This document shows positions 45,464 through 54,859 of a stretch of 64,000 nt of DNA, in pieces (the stretch's first letter is position 1; every line of letters begins with the position of its first letter). The stretch covers positions 23,932 through 87,931 of the forward strand of contig JASCIV010000009.1 in NCBI GenBank assembly GCA_030374735.1. Reading direction: 5' to 3'. The notes beneath the pieces are model-generated. The model made no database searches. It was not told the DNA's origin and saw nothing but the letters and a program-made list of their open reading frames with translations. This DNA comes from Gracilaria caudata (lineage: Eukaryota > Rhodophyta > Florideophyceae > Gracilariales > Gracilariaceae). The translations under genes and the position numbers were made by a program.

Positions 45464-47794
45464 TCAATCATTTTCATCTAGTCGAACTGAGTAAACTCTC
45501 ACCGAATAGTCTTCGCTGGCTACAGCTATTTGCATTCTTTTCTCAATGTTCATGGTTTCTGTCTTCGTTGGACGCCAGTGAATGCGAGTCACACGACACC
45601 CACACCGTTCATTGTTTCCAATATTACAAAGAGGGCTCAACTTGACATTGTGAGCGCTATCCCATCTCGCAGTAAAGAATCGTAATAAACCATTGTCGAA
45701 ACCCAGTGCTAAAAAACAGCTTCGGTCGGTTGGGGAAAGACGAAGCGAGTCCAGCGCTGTAACCCCACTATCAAACTTTTGCTTTAATAGTTCGTTTCCG
45801 AAAGTCCCTTTTTCGCCCCCTGAGTTAAATATCCGGAGGCACTTATCACGGCCGCCAGACGCAACAATCTCGCCATCTGAGACCCACGTACAGCTATATA
45901 CTTCTCTTGTATGAGCTCCTTTCTTGTGCCACTTAATGCGAAAACCAAATCGATTGCTCTGATCTTCTCTTACAGACACAGAAACTGACCTATCTCTTGA
46001 AACAGATATCAAATGTAGTCCATCGGTGGTAAACCTCAGTTCGTTTACTGTCAGCTCGTGAATGGGTAACCTTGCGCATTCAGCTCCAGATTCAACATCC
46101 CATAAAAGGATGAAAGCATCTTTTTGTGCTTGAGATCGACAGGCTGAAGCAATCACACCACTTTGAAAATGGACTGCAACAGCAGAAATTTCATTTCCAT
46201 GACCGTACAGCTTCATTTTCTCTGGCCAAAGTCGTGATTGTTTTAAATCCTCTTCCAAAGGGGCACCCACCGTGGCTTTGCGGACTCCAAATGTTGACAC
46301 GATCATATCGTTTGCGCCATTAGAGTCTTCTGTTGTTTCTGCTAAGAATACGGCCTTGTTTGAAAGCCCTAGCTGAGGCAGGGATGCGGACACAGGCTTT
46401 CTGTCTTCATGGGTAGCCGAGTTTCCTGGTAGACGAAATGAAGAAGGAGCTTCGAAGACTCTCAACATTCGTTCTTCGGCTCCTGAAACATATTGCGTGC
46501 CGTCCAAGTCACAGAACGAAAGCGTAAATATGGAGTGCCCATGCACTTGCGGCCTTGCCCATTCGACAAAGGAACCATTACTTTCAGCGAATGCTCTTGC
46601 TGTCTTGTCAGCACTACAAGAAAGCAAGAACGAACCGGTTGGCGCCCATGACAGATCCGTAACCCTGTCAAAGTGACCGGTTGGCGCTGGGTGAGCAATA
46701 TACTCGTATGACGAACTCCCAGACGCGTTCAAAACCTCCCACCCATGCAATGCGCCGGAGAAGTTGTGGGCAAGAATCTGGTTGACTCCATTCAATGGAA
46801 ATTCAGCACCGAAGAATCCTAAAGCGTGAGCAGATTGCCCTCCCATGAGTCCGAAACGCGCGACGCATACAGCATTAGCTTGAAGAAGTTTCCAGACGGC
46901 GACTGTGCAGTCCATGGAAGATGTAAGAATGTGGGGTTCATGGACAGCCTCAGCGAACGAAACGCTGTGCACTGCAGCCGTATGTTCATCAAGTAATGCG
47001 ATTGCAGTCAAGCAAACACTTACGTCTGAAACATTAATGGTGATTGTCGGAGAGGGCAGAAATGATTCTGAATCCGCTCTTGGTGCGTCACAAACTATAT
47101 TCCAAACACGTGCAGTGGAATCTTTAGATGCACTCGCCAAGTAGAAGGCAGAAGAAGTGTTGGAGAATGATACACCTCGTATCCAATCTCTGTGACCATC
47201 AAGATATGTCAGAAAAGACAGTTCTATGCCTTCTTCGATTCTGGCGTGATATAACTGAATACGCGGATCTGTACCGCCCACTGCCACTATTACATCTCTC
47301 GGCGACAGCGAAGAAATTGCGATGCACTCTGGAAGGGTTTCTCTTCCAGATGGATTAGCAACCATGGAGAAAGATGATGTATCGGTGAATCCAATCCCGT
47401 CGTACAGCATCGCACATAACAACCCGTCAGAGCCAATGCTCACTGTGAATATGTTGTTCCCAATAGAGATAGAGTCAATTCCCACACAGGATGAACTGTG
47501 CACAATCGGGGTATCTCTTATGTCCCATTTATCATTTTCGCGTACTGCAACGGACACTACTCCTTCAGATGATCCAGCGTAAAGAAGAACACTAGCGTTG
47601 ACTGTCGAGAATTTGAGAGATGTCACAGTTGATTTATGAACAGGTAACACTGAGGAAACCAAGTAGGATGGAATGTCGAGTATGAAAGCATTATTTGCGG
47701 ATCCATAAGCGGCAATACGATGAGACCGAAGTGAGGTGAGCACACCAGTTTTGCGATTGCACGCCGCTGCTGCGAAGGTAAGCTCTGGCTTCAT
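45464..47794 (-). CDS. ELP2: Elongator complex subunit 2 (WD40)
   Basis: 776 aa, single exon. ELP2 is the double beta-propeller subunit of Elongator, which makes the wobble-uridine cm5U modifications of tRNA with ELP1 and ELP3. The start AAACNRKTGVLTSLRSHRIAAYGSANNAF matches the ELP2 opening. Later blades contain GHRDWIRGVSFS, DSTARVWNI, GHFDRVTDLSWAPTGSFLLSCSADKTARAF, then the ELP2 hallmark LWPEKMKLYGHGNEISAVAV with SACRSQ, and TREVYSCTWVSDGEIVASGGRDKCLRIF. Length is typical. Other WD40 proteins are unlikely given these motifs. Divergent from the ERG26-like gene. Confidence 0.95.
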   Translation of the reverse strand: MKPELTFAAAACNRKTGVLTSLRSHRIAAYGSANNAFILDIPSYLVSSVLPVHKSTVTSLKFSTVNASVLLYAGSSEGVVSVAVRENDKWDIRDTPIVHSSSCVGIDSISIGNNIFTVSIGSDGLLCAMLYDGIGFTDTSSFSMVANPSGRETLPECIAISSLSPRDVIVAVGGTDPRIQLYHARIEEGIELSFLTYLDGHRDWIRGVSFSNTSSAFYLASASKDSTARVWNIVCDAPRADSESFLPSPTITINVSDVSVCLTAIALLDEHTAAVHSVSFAEAVHEPHILTSSMDCTVAVWKLLQANAVCVARFGLMGGQSAHALGFFGAEFPLNGVNQILAHNFSGALHGWEVLNASGSSSYEYIAHPAPTGHFDRVTDLSWAPTGSFLLSCSADKTARAFAESNGSFVEWARPQVHGHSIFTLSFCDLDGTQYVSGAEERMLRVFEAPSSFRLPGNSATHEDRKPVSASLPQLGLSNKAVFLAETTEDSNGANDMIVSTFGVRKATVGAPLEEDLKQSRLWPEKMKLYGHGNEISAVAVHFQSGVIASACRSQAQKDAFILLWDVESGAECARLPIHELTVNELRFTTDGLHLISVSRDRSVSVSVREDQSNRFGFRIKWHKKGAHTREVYSCTWVSDGEIVASGGRDKCLRIFNSGGEKGTFGNELLKQKFDSGVTALDSLRLSPTDRSCFLALGFDNGLLRFFTARWDSAHNVKLSPLCNIGNNERCGCRVTRIHWRPTKTETMNIEKRMQIAVASEDYSVRVYSVRLDEND

Positions 47795-48432
47795 TATTAT
47801 TGATCAACGAAACCTCTTTCTTGTGTTGATCCAAACCGACTTCGTAAACTTGTGTGCCTTTTCATATGACTCTAAAAGGAGTAATGATACTGATATATTT
47901 GCGAGTGCTGTACGGGTGCATTGATTTGATCCTCGCTACAAATCTGACTTCGTCGTAGATAACGTACAAGAATCTCTGGCAAGGTGCCTCAATTTTTGGG
48001 ATTTGCTCAGTACAGAGCACTGTAACATTGGCAATTCAGTTTTTGATGAAACAGGCCTGCATCTCTCTAAGGGATTCAGCGCATCCAATGCTATGCCGAA
48101 GGCACGTAGTTGCAACGTTGCAACCACACACACAAACCTCAAACAACTTCTGTAAGGGTACGAGGGTTAAAGACCTGGTAGGAAAGGAATATTTCTCGCT
48201 GCGCAATCTAATTCCTTCCGATCCCGGTCTTTGGCACAGTGCACGTCGCAATTGTACTTTTCCTCGAGTCCGCAATTACATTGACTTGTTCTGCTGTTCG
48301 ACATTCGCCGATTCGCTTCTGTCTCAAGGCATCGTTATACTCGATTTTTCGTCAACGCTTTTTTACCGAGTTCGTCTCTGGAAATTCGGCCGCCCTTGCT
48401 TCAGTTTTTCACAGCCAGCTGTTTTTGGTTCA
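47795..48432. promoter_or_regulatory. Divergent spacer ELP2/ERG26-like
   Basis: 638 bp. The ERG26-like frame stays open upstream to 48028 (135 codons), but the extra sequence has no conserved motif and is treated as leader. No other element named. Confidence 0.5.
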
Positions 48433-49461
48433 ATGGCACGGTGTTTAGTCACAGGAGGGTCAGGATTCTTGGGTCGACATCTAATCGATGCTTTATTAGC
48501 CAAAAAAGACCCGGACGTTCAGATTGTAGTTTTTGACATCCGACCTTATGAGCATCACGAGCCAGTCATTGGTGCTGTTATTGAGAGTTTTACGGGTACA
48601 ATCACTCAGTTGGGTGATGTTATAAAGGTGTGTCGCGGTATTGACATCGTTTTTCATTGCGCGACTGCGAACCCATTGGATAATCAGAACGAATCTTTGA
48701 TGTGGGCGGTTAACGTGGAGGGGACTAAGAACCTTATTGAAGCTTGCAAACAATGTAATGTACCAAAATTGGTGTACGTTTCTTCGGCGAGCGTTGTATA
48801 CGACGGATCCCCTATGAATGGCGTTGATGAAGCCCTGCCCTATCCATCTAAATTTACCGACTACTACTCAATGACGAAGGCAAAGGCAGAGCAATTTGTC
48901 TTGGAAGCAAATCGAGAGTCGCTCCTTACTTGCGCCTTGCGACCAAGTAGCATTTTCGGCGAACGCGACCCAGCGTACGTACCATCTTTAATAGAAAGTG
49001 GGAAAAGGGGCAAAACCAAATATGTGATCGGGAATGGAAGGACGAAGTGGGAATTTACTTACGTAGGAAACGTTGCCGACGCTTGCTTGCTGGCTGCAGA
49101 ACATCTAACGAATGACTCCCCACTTGGTGGCAATGCGTATTTCATAACTAACGACGAAACATTTCCGTTCTGGGATCACGCGGGCCTCATCCTTGGCGGC
49201 TTGGGCTACCCAAAACCTACGGTGCATTTGCCAATGGTTCTCTGTTATGTGATCGCTGCCGTGCTTGAGCTTGTGCTTCTAATCATTTCGCCTTTCTATA
49301 AGCCGAAGAAACCACCTGTTTTCACTCGACAGAAGGTTAGACTTCTTACAACAAATCGGGTGATTTCTTGTGACAAAGCGAAGAAACATTTTGGTTACAA
49401 GCCATCTGTTTCATTGAAAGAAGGGACCAGGAGGACTATAGAGTACTTCAAGAACCAATGA
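48433..49461 (+). CDS. ERG26: 3-beta-hydroxysteroid dehydrogenase, ERG26/NSDHL type
   Basis: 342 aa from the ATG at 48433. It is an extended short-chain dehydrogenase that probably oxidises and decarboxylates 4-alpha-carboxysterols in sterol C4 demethylation at the ER. The NAD-binding motif CLVTGGSGFLGRHL is at the N-terminus, then VFDIRPYE, NVEGTKNLIEACKQCNVPKLVYVSSASVVYDG and the active-site YYSMTKAKAE (Tyr-x3-Lys). RPSSIFGERDPAYVPSL and TYVGNVADACLLAAEHL follow. A hydrophobic segment (MVLCYVIAAVLELVLLIISPFY) near residue 270 suggests membrane attachment. Related 3-beta-HSDs remain possible. An in-frame extension to 48028 would add 135 residues before the Rossmann start and is not favoured. 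Confidence 0.85.
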   Translation: MARCLVTGGSGFLGRHLIDALLAKKDPDVQIVVFDIRPYEHHEPVIGAVIESFTGTITQLGDVIKVCRGIDIVFHCATANPLDNQNESLMWAVNVEGTKNLIEACKQCNVPKLVYVSSASVVYDGSPMNGVDEALPYPSKFTDYYSMTKAKAEQFVLEANRESLLTCALRPSSIFGERDPAYVPSLIESGKRGKTKYVIGNGRTKWEFTYVGNVADACLLAAEHLTNDSPLGGNAYFITNDETFPFWDHAGLILGGLGYPKPTVHLPMVLCYVIAAVLELVLLIISPFYKPKKPPVFTRQKVRLLTTNRVISCDKAKKHFGYKPSVSLKEGTRRTIEYFKNQ

Positions 49462-49734
49462 AAACCAGTGGTTAAACACTAGCTACAAGGGTAGAATCTA
49501 CCAGTCGATGCACATGAACTCGGCTAAAATGTTTCGCTGGTTGTTCGTCAATCCTGCTTTCCGCAACATACGTTTCAGATTTTAAGGGGATTCGAACCCA
49601 CACGCCAACGACGAATTAACGCGTTCCGACTGCACTTCATAGCGAGGGAATACGTTTACAAGGCAACCCTCGCACCATTCTTCGCTTATAACGGTACATC
49701 GAAAATCATGAATATAATCTCAGATTCCAACAAC

Positions 49735-52107
49735 TCACGCGGCGAACTCCATTGCAAGTTCCTTCATGGCTTCCACGCCCCGCCCCTTCTCCCTGCGTCG
49801 CCGAGCAAGGTCAGTCCTTTGATCGTTGAAGGGCTGCTTCTCACCGCTAGCTATTGCTCTAGCAACATCCCCCTTGTTCGATGCTAGTTCTAAACGACTC
49901 TTGTCGTCAACCTCTCGACGTTTTCCTTTTCGGGCTTCCTTCATCAATTCCCTGAATTCTGCAGGTTTATCGCTTAGAGTGAATGATCGTGCAACATGTC
50001 CAAGATGTAGGTTTCGAACGTGAAAGAAATGCCGCACCTCACGAGCATGAGTGGCATATGCCCGACAATACGCCTGAAATCCAGCTATAGCCATTTGCTT
50101 TATATTCTCGTCATCTTGGACGAGTTTTTCGAGATTTTCCTGAACTACCGATGTTACATACCTTGTCGCATAGGAGATGCTGTCCTGACTATGTAGATTA
50201 ACCTTTGGATATAGACTTGCTAAGGCAGCAGAGCCAGATATTTCGGTTATCGAAACGCCTTTTGTTTCAAGCTTGCCAACATAAGCCCTCTCGGAAGGGA
50301 GCAGAAATAGCAGTGCGTCACCATGCGCTCCTATTCTGGCAGTTCGTCCAGCACGATGAAGATACTCCAACTCTTCCCCTTGTCCACCAGTAGGAGGATC
50401 GTATTGCACTGCAAATGACAGACCGCTCAAATCAAGCCCTCTTGCCGCAACATCCGTACACAAGAGTACTGCTCTGTTGCTTTGTCTGAAGCCCTGGAGC
50501 GATTCCGTTCTGTCCTGCTGTGAATGGTTGCCATGAATGCGATACACTTGCAAGGGTACAAATGGCTCCTTGGGCATTGTTTCTGAGCTTGACCCGTCCA
50601 GTTCTTGAGGAAGCTTCAGAATTCTGAACAGTTCATAATGGAAATCCACGGAGTCACAAGTACTGAAGAAAACAATTATCTTGCATTTCGGAACTTCATT
50701 GTCTTTCTTCGTTAGAGGAGCCTTCTTGAGGGCCCGAAGCCTCAAAAAACATGCCAGTGTCACTAAACGATGACGTTGTTCGACAATGCAGAAGTGTTGC
50801 TTGAGGTGTGTTGGCATTGAAAATTGTCTTCCAGAACTGTCAGTCCGAACGTTGACGGATATCTCAATAGGATCCTGCATGGAAAAGTTTGCAAGTCTCT
50901 CCACATCCTTACGCAACGTTGCTGAGAGGAGTATATTTGATCGAATCTTCTCGAACTCGTTTTTCTTTTCAAGACGTTCGATAATCTCTTTTACCTCGGC
51001 TTCAAAACCCAGATCCAGTAGACGATCTGCCTCGTCCAGAACAAGAAATTCACAAGAGTCACACTTAAAGCTTCTCGTATTTCTCAAATGATCAAGAAGT
51101 CTCCCAGGTGTAGCCACGAGAACACTGATTCCCTTTCGAAGGCGTGCTTTTTCTCTTTTTTTGTTTTCGCCACCGACAACGGACCCAGTAACAATCCAAT
51201 GCCATGGACGAAATAATTTGCTTGCCACATCTTCAACTTGGTCTGCAAGCTCACGCGTCGGCACAATCAGAATTGCCATTGCTCCATCGTCCCGAGTAAT
51301 CCGCCTCCTTCGGTTCAAAAGATAATGAGCAATTGGCAAAAGATACGCCAATGTTTTTCCCGAGCCCGTTGCACTACGTACTAGAATATCAACCGCAAGT
51401 TGCCCGTCTTTAAGATTCAGCATAGAATCCAGAAGCTTTTCCTGAACTTTAGTTGGCATTTCCATGTTCATTCGTGAAGTAAGATGATAACATACAGAGC
51501 GATACAAGCCCAGCTCTTCAAATGTTTTGGAAGAAAAGTACTCACTCACTTCCATATTTTCATCAACAGGTGTTTCGTTCACTTGCTTCTCTCGCGTTTC
51601 GTTCTCTTCCGTTTGACCTCCCTTGTCTTTTCGCGAACTAATTACAGAAAGTGTTGCCTCTATGGCTTCTGGGGTCTCCGCGGCTTTTAGTAACACAGAG
51701 CTTTGTTGAGGGTTCATTGGTGTCCGTCTGCGGGGTATTACCCTTTCTTGTAGACTGCGTTGAGTCTCTCTGTTACCTCCATCCTCGATTACAACGTTCG
51801 GCAATGTTCGGAGTTGCTCTAAAGAAGTGCCATGTCTCTGCCGTTTTGAACCACGGTTTTGGTTCTCTGGTTTGCCACCACTTCGTGCGGGTGCCTTTTC
51901 CCCTTCGATTCCACTAGCAAACTCATCTGATTCTAATAAACTTACACCTTGAGATTCTTGCTTACGGGCTTCTCTCGTTCCAGATTTCAGTTTCAGCTGA
52001 AGTTCCTCTCTTCTTCTTTTCCTCCACGAGCCTCTCAACTTTTCTTTGGGAATTTGGAAGCGCCTCGGCAGCTTTTTATGTTCAGAGACTGAAATGTTGA
52101 GCTCCAT
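49735..52107 (-). CDS. DBP7: DEAD-box RNA helicase, DBP7/DDX31 type
   Basis: 790 aa, single exon. DBP7/DDX31 is a nucleolar helicase for 60S subunit assembly. Motifs in order: Q-motif region PTKVQEKLLDSML, motif I SATGSGKT, Ia PTRELADQ, GG, TPGRLLDHLRN, motif II VLDEADRLLDLGF, motif III LLSATLRKDVERLA, IV IVFFSTCDSVDFHYELF, V CTDVAARGLDL and VI YLHRAGRTARIG. HGNHSQQDRTESLQGFRQ and VQYDPPTGG match the DBP7 subgroup. The C-terminal SERAYVGKLETKGVSI and the basic FHVRNLHLGHVARSF extension also fit. The N-terminal 170 residues are Arg/Lys/Glu-rich, consistent with a nucleolar protein. Divergent from RPB6 across 336 bp. Confidence 0.9.
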   Translation of the reverse strand: MELNISVSEHKKLPRRFQIPKEKLRGSWRKRRREELQLKLKSGTREARKQESQGVSLLESDEFASGIEGEKAPARSGGKPENQNRGSKRQRHGTSLEQLRTLPNVVIEDGGNRETQRSLQERVIPRRRTPMNPQQSSVLLKAAETPEAIEATLSVISSRKDKGGQTEENETREKQVNETPVDENMEVSEYFSSKTFEELGLYRSVCYHLTSRMNMEMPTKVQEKLLDSMLNLKDGQLAVDILVRSATGSGKTLAYLLPIAHYLLNRRRRITRDDGAMAILIVPTRELADQVEDVASKLFRPWHWIVTGSVVGGENKKREKARLRKGISVLVATPGRLLDHLRNTRSFKCDSCEFLVLDEADRLLDLGFEAEVKEIIERLEKKNEFEKIRSNILLSATLRKDVERLANFSMQDPIEISVNVRTDSSGRQFSMPTHLKQHFCIVEQRHRLVTLACFLRLRALKKAPLTKKDNEVPKCKIIVFFSTCDSVDFHYELFRILKLPQELDGSSSETMPKEPFVPLQVYRIHGNHSQQDRTESLQGFRQSNRAVLLCTDVAARGLDLSGLSFAVQYDPPTGGQGEELEYLHRAGRTARIGAHGDALLFLLPSERAYVGKLETKGVSITEISGSAALASLYPKVNLHSQDSISYATRYVTSVVQENLEKLVQDDENIKQMAIAGFQAYCRAYATHAREVRHFFHVRNLHLGHVARSFTLSDKPAEFRELMKEARKGKRREVDDKSRLELASNKGDVARAIASGEKQPFNDQRTDLARRRREKGRGVEAMKELAMEFAA

Positions 52108-52443
52108 ATGTCTTCGGGTTGTTCGAAGAACTATAGCTTCTCGCTTTTAGTGCTTCGTTCTTCAGTGAGTCGTCGTCCTGATTAACGTCATCAAAAAGCG
52201 TCCCTTTTTACAAGTCACGTTAGGATGAAATGGACACAGATCAAAAGTGTTCTGAAACCAAAAAAAATCAAAAGTTTTACGTTTTATTTTTAGCGAAATG
52301 GCCCCGGCAGTTTTGGGATCTTCCAAGCTTCCTGCCCTCTTCTGCCTAACGCTCTCCTCTTTAAGACTTGTGTTGACTCTGGTGACCTAGAGTTTCAGAT
52401 AAACAGAAGGCGTCATTTTCACGAGTTCCTCCCTTAAAGGAAA
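52108..52443. promoter_or_regulatory. Shared divergent promoter DBP7/RPB6
   Basis: 336 bp between the two ATGs. AT-rich with several A and T runs; no TATA box chosen. A short distance between a ribosome-assembly gene and a polymerase subunit gene could favour co-regulation, which is inference. Confidence 0.5.
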
Positions 52444-52995
52444 ATGGACGAAGATGATGGTGACGAGCGGTACGTATTTGTGTAGCAACAGACTGTTCTC
52501 ACGGCGGCTTTTACTAATTTAGCTTATTGTTTGACTCGTCACAGTATGCAAGACTACAATGACGGCGTGCCTGAGACGTACGAAGATGATAACATCGAGA
52601 ATGCAGGAGAGCCAGAAACTGGTGAAATCCCGAACGCTTCCAGAGAAGCTGCCCCGGCCGAAGAAAAGATAACTACCAAGTTCCTCACGAAGTACGAGAG
52701 AGGTACGTTGTTAAGTACTATACGCTCAACTCCAAGGCACTGAATGCTGATGTTTTTCCATTTTGCTTTGGTTGGAACGATAGCGCGTATTCTCGGGACA
52801 AGAGCATTGCAGTTAAGCATGGGAGCGCCACCCATGGTAGAAGTGATGGGCGACACAGACCCCCTTATTATTGCCAAGCGAGAGCTTCAAGAGAAGAAAA
52901 TACCAATCACAATCCGAAGGTTTCTACCAGATGGGACGTACGAGGACTGGACCTTGCAGGAACTCAACATCCCGAGCATGGGTTCCGCCCCGTAG
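52444..52995 (+). CDS. RPB6: RNA polymerase I/II/III subunit RPB6 (omega family), two introns
   Basis: 131 aa from three exons: 52444-52469, 52545-52702 and 52784-52995. RPB6 (RPABC2) is shared by the three nuclear RNA polymerases and clamps the largest subunit, like bacterial omega. Exon 1 codes only MDEDDGDE and part of Arg. Exons 2 and 3 give the acidic N-terminus, then [62 protein letters not shown], nearly invariant in the family. Introns are 75 and 81 nt, GT-AG with GTACGT donors. The first has TACTAAT at 52512-52518, 26 nt before the acceptor, a good branch site. Neither intron is a multiple-of-three read-through without stops. Convergent with the epimerase gene 112 bp away. Confidence 0.95.
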
Positions 52996-53107
52996 TGTTT
53001 TATGAAACGCAAGAGCTGGGAACTAGCTGCATCGATACGCGCGAGCTTGCCGTTATGCAAACTTACGCATCGGTAAAGGAATGTTTGTACATGAACTGAA
53101 CAAACTT

Positions 53108-54235
53108 TTACTCGACACCTAGCAGTTGAGCTCCTACCCATGTTTCCCCTGGCTGAACGGTTGCCGGCTTGGTGACGCATGCTGGTTCAATGCATAGAAA
53201 ACTTTTCCATCCTGGGTCCGCGCCCTTCGCTCCGAAAGGGTTCCAGAGCGTTGTATCTTGCAGAGTTGCCGTCTTCTTAATCTTAAGCACTTTAAGAGAC
53301 GCAAAGTCGAACATTGCCAGTTCCTCTGGAGTGTCGAGATATATGCGATCTGTCTCTTCACTAACATGGAATCCTGCGCCGCCATCTTCCTGTTCTGGGT
53401 ATTCTTTATCGCCTTCTAGCCGATTTAAATGCCTTCGGTTCTCAAATCCAAATACACGAGCGTCTTCAACAGAGGTTGTCTTGAAGTAGTTATGGAAAGC
53501 GCAAGTAAACGAGAACGGCTTATCATCGGTGTTCTTGACAGTCAGCTTTGTCTCGAGCCCGCTGAAGCTGAGCGTCACGGTGTACTCCGCATCGAACTTG
53601 AATGGCCATGCTGCCAGTGGTTCTTGACCGGATTCGCTGCTCAAGCCAAAAACCGCAGATACAGAGTCGTCTTCATTCACGACAGTGCTGCGAATTCTCC
53701 AGTCAGAAATACGTGCGAATCCGTGTTGAACCAGGTCACCATATGGACCAAACTGAGGAAAGCAGATGGGAATACCTCCCCTTATGGCCTTACCACCGAG
53801 CTGCCATTTGTTCTGGTCTGAAACCCAAAAATGATCCTCTCCCCGAGTCGTCCAGCTCGTAACTGCAGCGCCATAGCAATAGACTTTGGCTTGTTGCGAA
53901 CTTGGTGCATGGCGAAGGATGACCATGGGCATGTTGTTATTCCCCATAGTTATTTCAATGGGTTGCTCCTCAGGTGGTGCATCTGTTGGAGGCATTGGCG
54001 GCAGATTCGGATCATTTTGGTCAACAGAGCGACGACGGATTTGGAGTTCCTCTTGCAGCTGCTTGGCAATATCTTCAAAATTAGCCGCCATACGAATCGG
54101 ACAGCGAGCCCAAGAGTCCGACTTGTGACGTCCATTCGAAGCAATTCTGCACGTTCGGGTCAATTCTGAGCTGTGAAAGCCAGAACGAAGAGAAGAGCTC
54201 AGCGAATAGGACGGCACAAAGGCCATGCTCGACAT
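53108..54235 (-). CDS. Glucose-6-phosphate 1-epimerase-like, plastid-targeted
   Basis: 375 aa, single exon. Member of the YeaD/aldose-1-epimerase family, which interconverts alpha and beta anomers of hexose-6-phosphates. Family motifs: YGAAVTSWTTRGEDHFWVS, KAIRGGIPICFPQFGPYG, QHGFARISDWRI (catalytic His), FHNYFKTTSVED (second His) and LCIEPACVTKP (catalytic Glu). The beta-sandwich fold spans residues 95-370. The first 70 residues (MSSMAFVPSYSLSSSLRSGFHSSE...) form a Ser/Arg-rich transit peptide with the same AFVP as the endopeptidase, so a stromal role in starch or Calvin-cycle sugar phosphates is inferred. The substrate is not fixed by sequence. Confidence 0.88.
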   Translation of the reverse strand: MSSMAFVPSYSLSSSLRSGFHSSELTRTCRIASNGRHKSDSWARCPIRMAANFEDIAKQLQEELQIRRRSVDQNDPNLPPMPPTDAPPEEQPIEITMGNNNMPMVILRHAPSSQQAKVYCYGAAVTSWTTRGEDHFWVSDQNKWQLGGKAIRGGIPICFPQFGPYGDLVQHGFARISDWRIRSTVVNEDDSVSAVFGLSSESGQEPLAAWPFKFDAEYTVTLSFSGLETKLTVKNTDDKPFSFTCAFHNYFKTTSVEDARVFGFENRRHLNRLEGDKEYPEQEDGGAGFHVSEETDRIYLDTPEELAMFDFASLKVLKIKKTATLQDTTLWNPFGAKGADPGWKSFLCIEPACVTKPATVQPGETWVGAQLLGVE

Positions 54236-54859
54236 TGTGTGTAGTTGTTTGGAAACAAGCTTGCGTCAGGGAACGATAATTCCTCCTTGCGATGAACTCC
54301 AACGATGATGAAAAGCTGAAGCTTTTGTATTGTGTCACGAATGCGGCTTGATGCTCACCAGCGTTGTTGCGGGATGCGGGATGTCCGTTTCCCCACTTAA
54401 TAGAAATTGTTCGTGACTCTTTCCTCCCTAAATTTCTTCTAATTCTCGCTAATTCTCACACCAGCGACGATGTTCTCGGAATCATCCACCCTTGTATTGC
54501 AGAGGATGTTTCAGATGTATTGAGCTCCTCTGTTGGCGAGATTCGACGAAACCCCTGTGCCTCTTGCTCTACCTTCGGTGTGTTATACCTTCGTAATAAA
54601 AGAGAATATTCAAAGATCGGATCAAATATCTGTGATCTGGGGATGTAAAAGAAACGAAAAGAACTAAAAACTTTTCGGTTTCCGAAGTTGCGTTCTATTG
54701 AACCCACACGGCACAGCGGCATTGAACGCTTGACATGCACCGGCGTCGTCCAAGACAGATCTATTTTGCCGAAGGTCACCTCTAGGTCCGAAAGTTCTAA
54801 CGCCGTGCATTCCAGTCTCTGCTCTGTCCAACTCGCCGTTCCTAGGAACTCTAGAAACC
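54236..54859. promoter_or_regulatory. Divergent spacer epimerase/La
   Basis: 624 bp between divergent starts. Short open frames on both strands overlap and lack domain content. No named element. Confidence 0.5.

Noticed and set aside
49585..49670. tRNA-like B box (GGGTTCGAATCC) on the minus strand, possibly a permuted or intron-containing tRNA
   Set aside because: The T stem pairs poorly, the variable loop is too short and no matching acceptor 5' strand was found upstream or downstream. Probably chance or a decayed tRNA.
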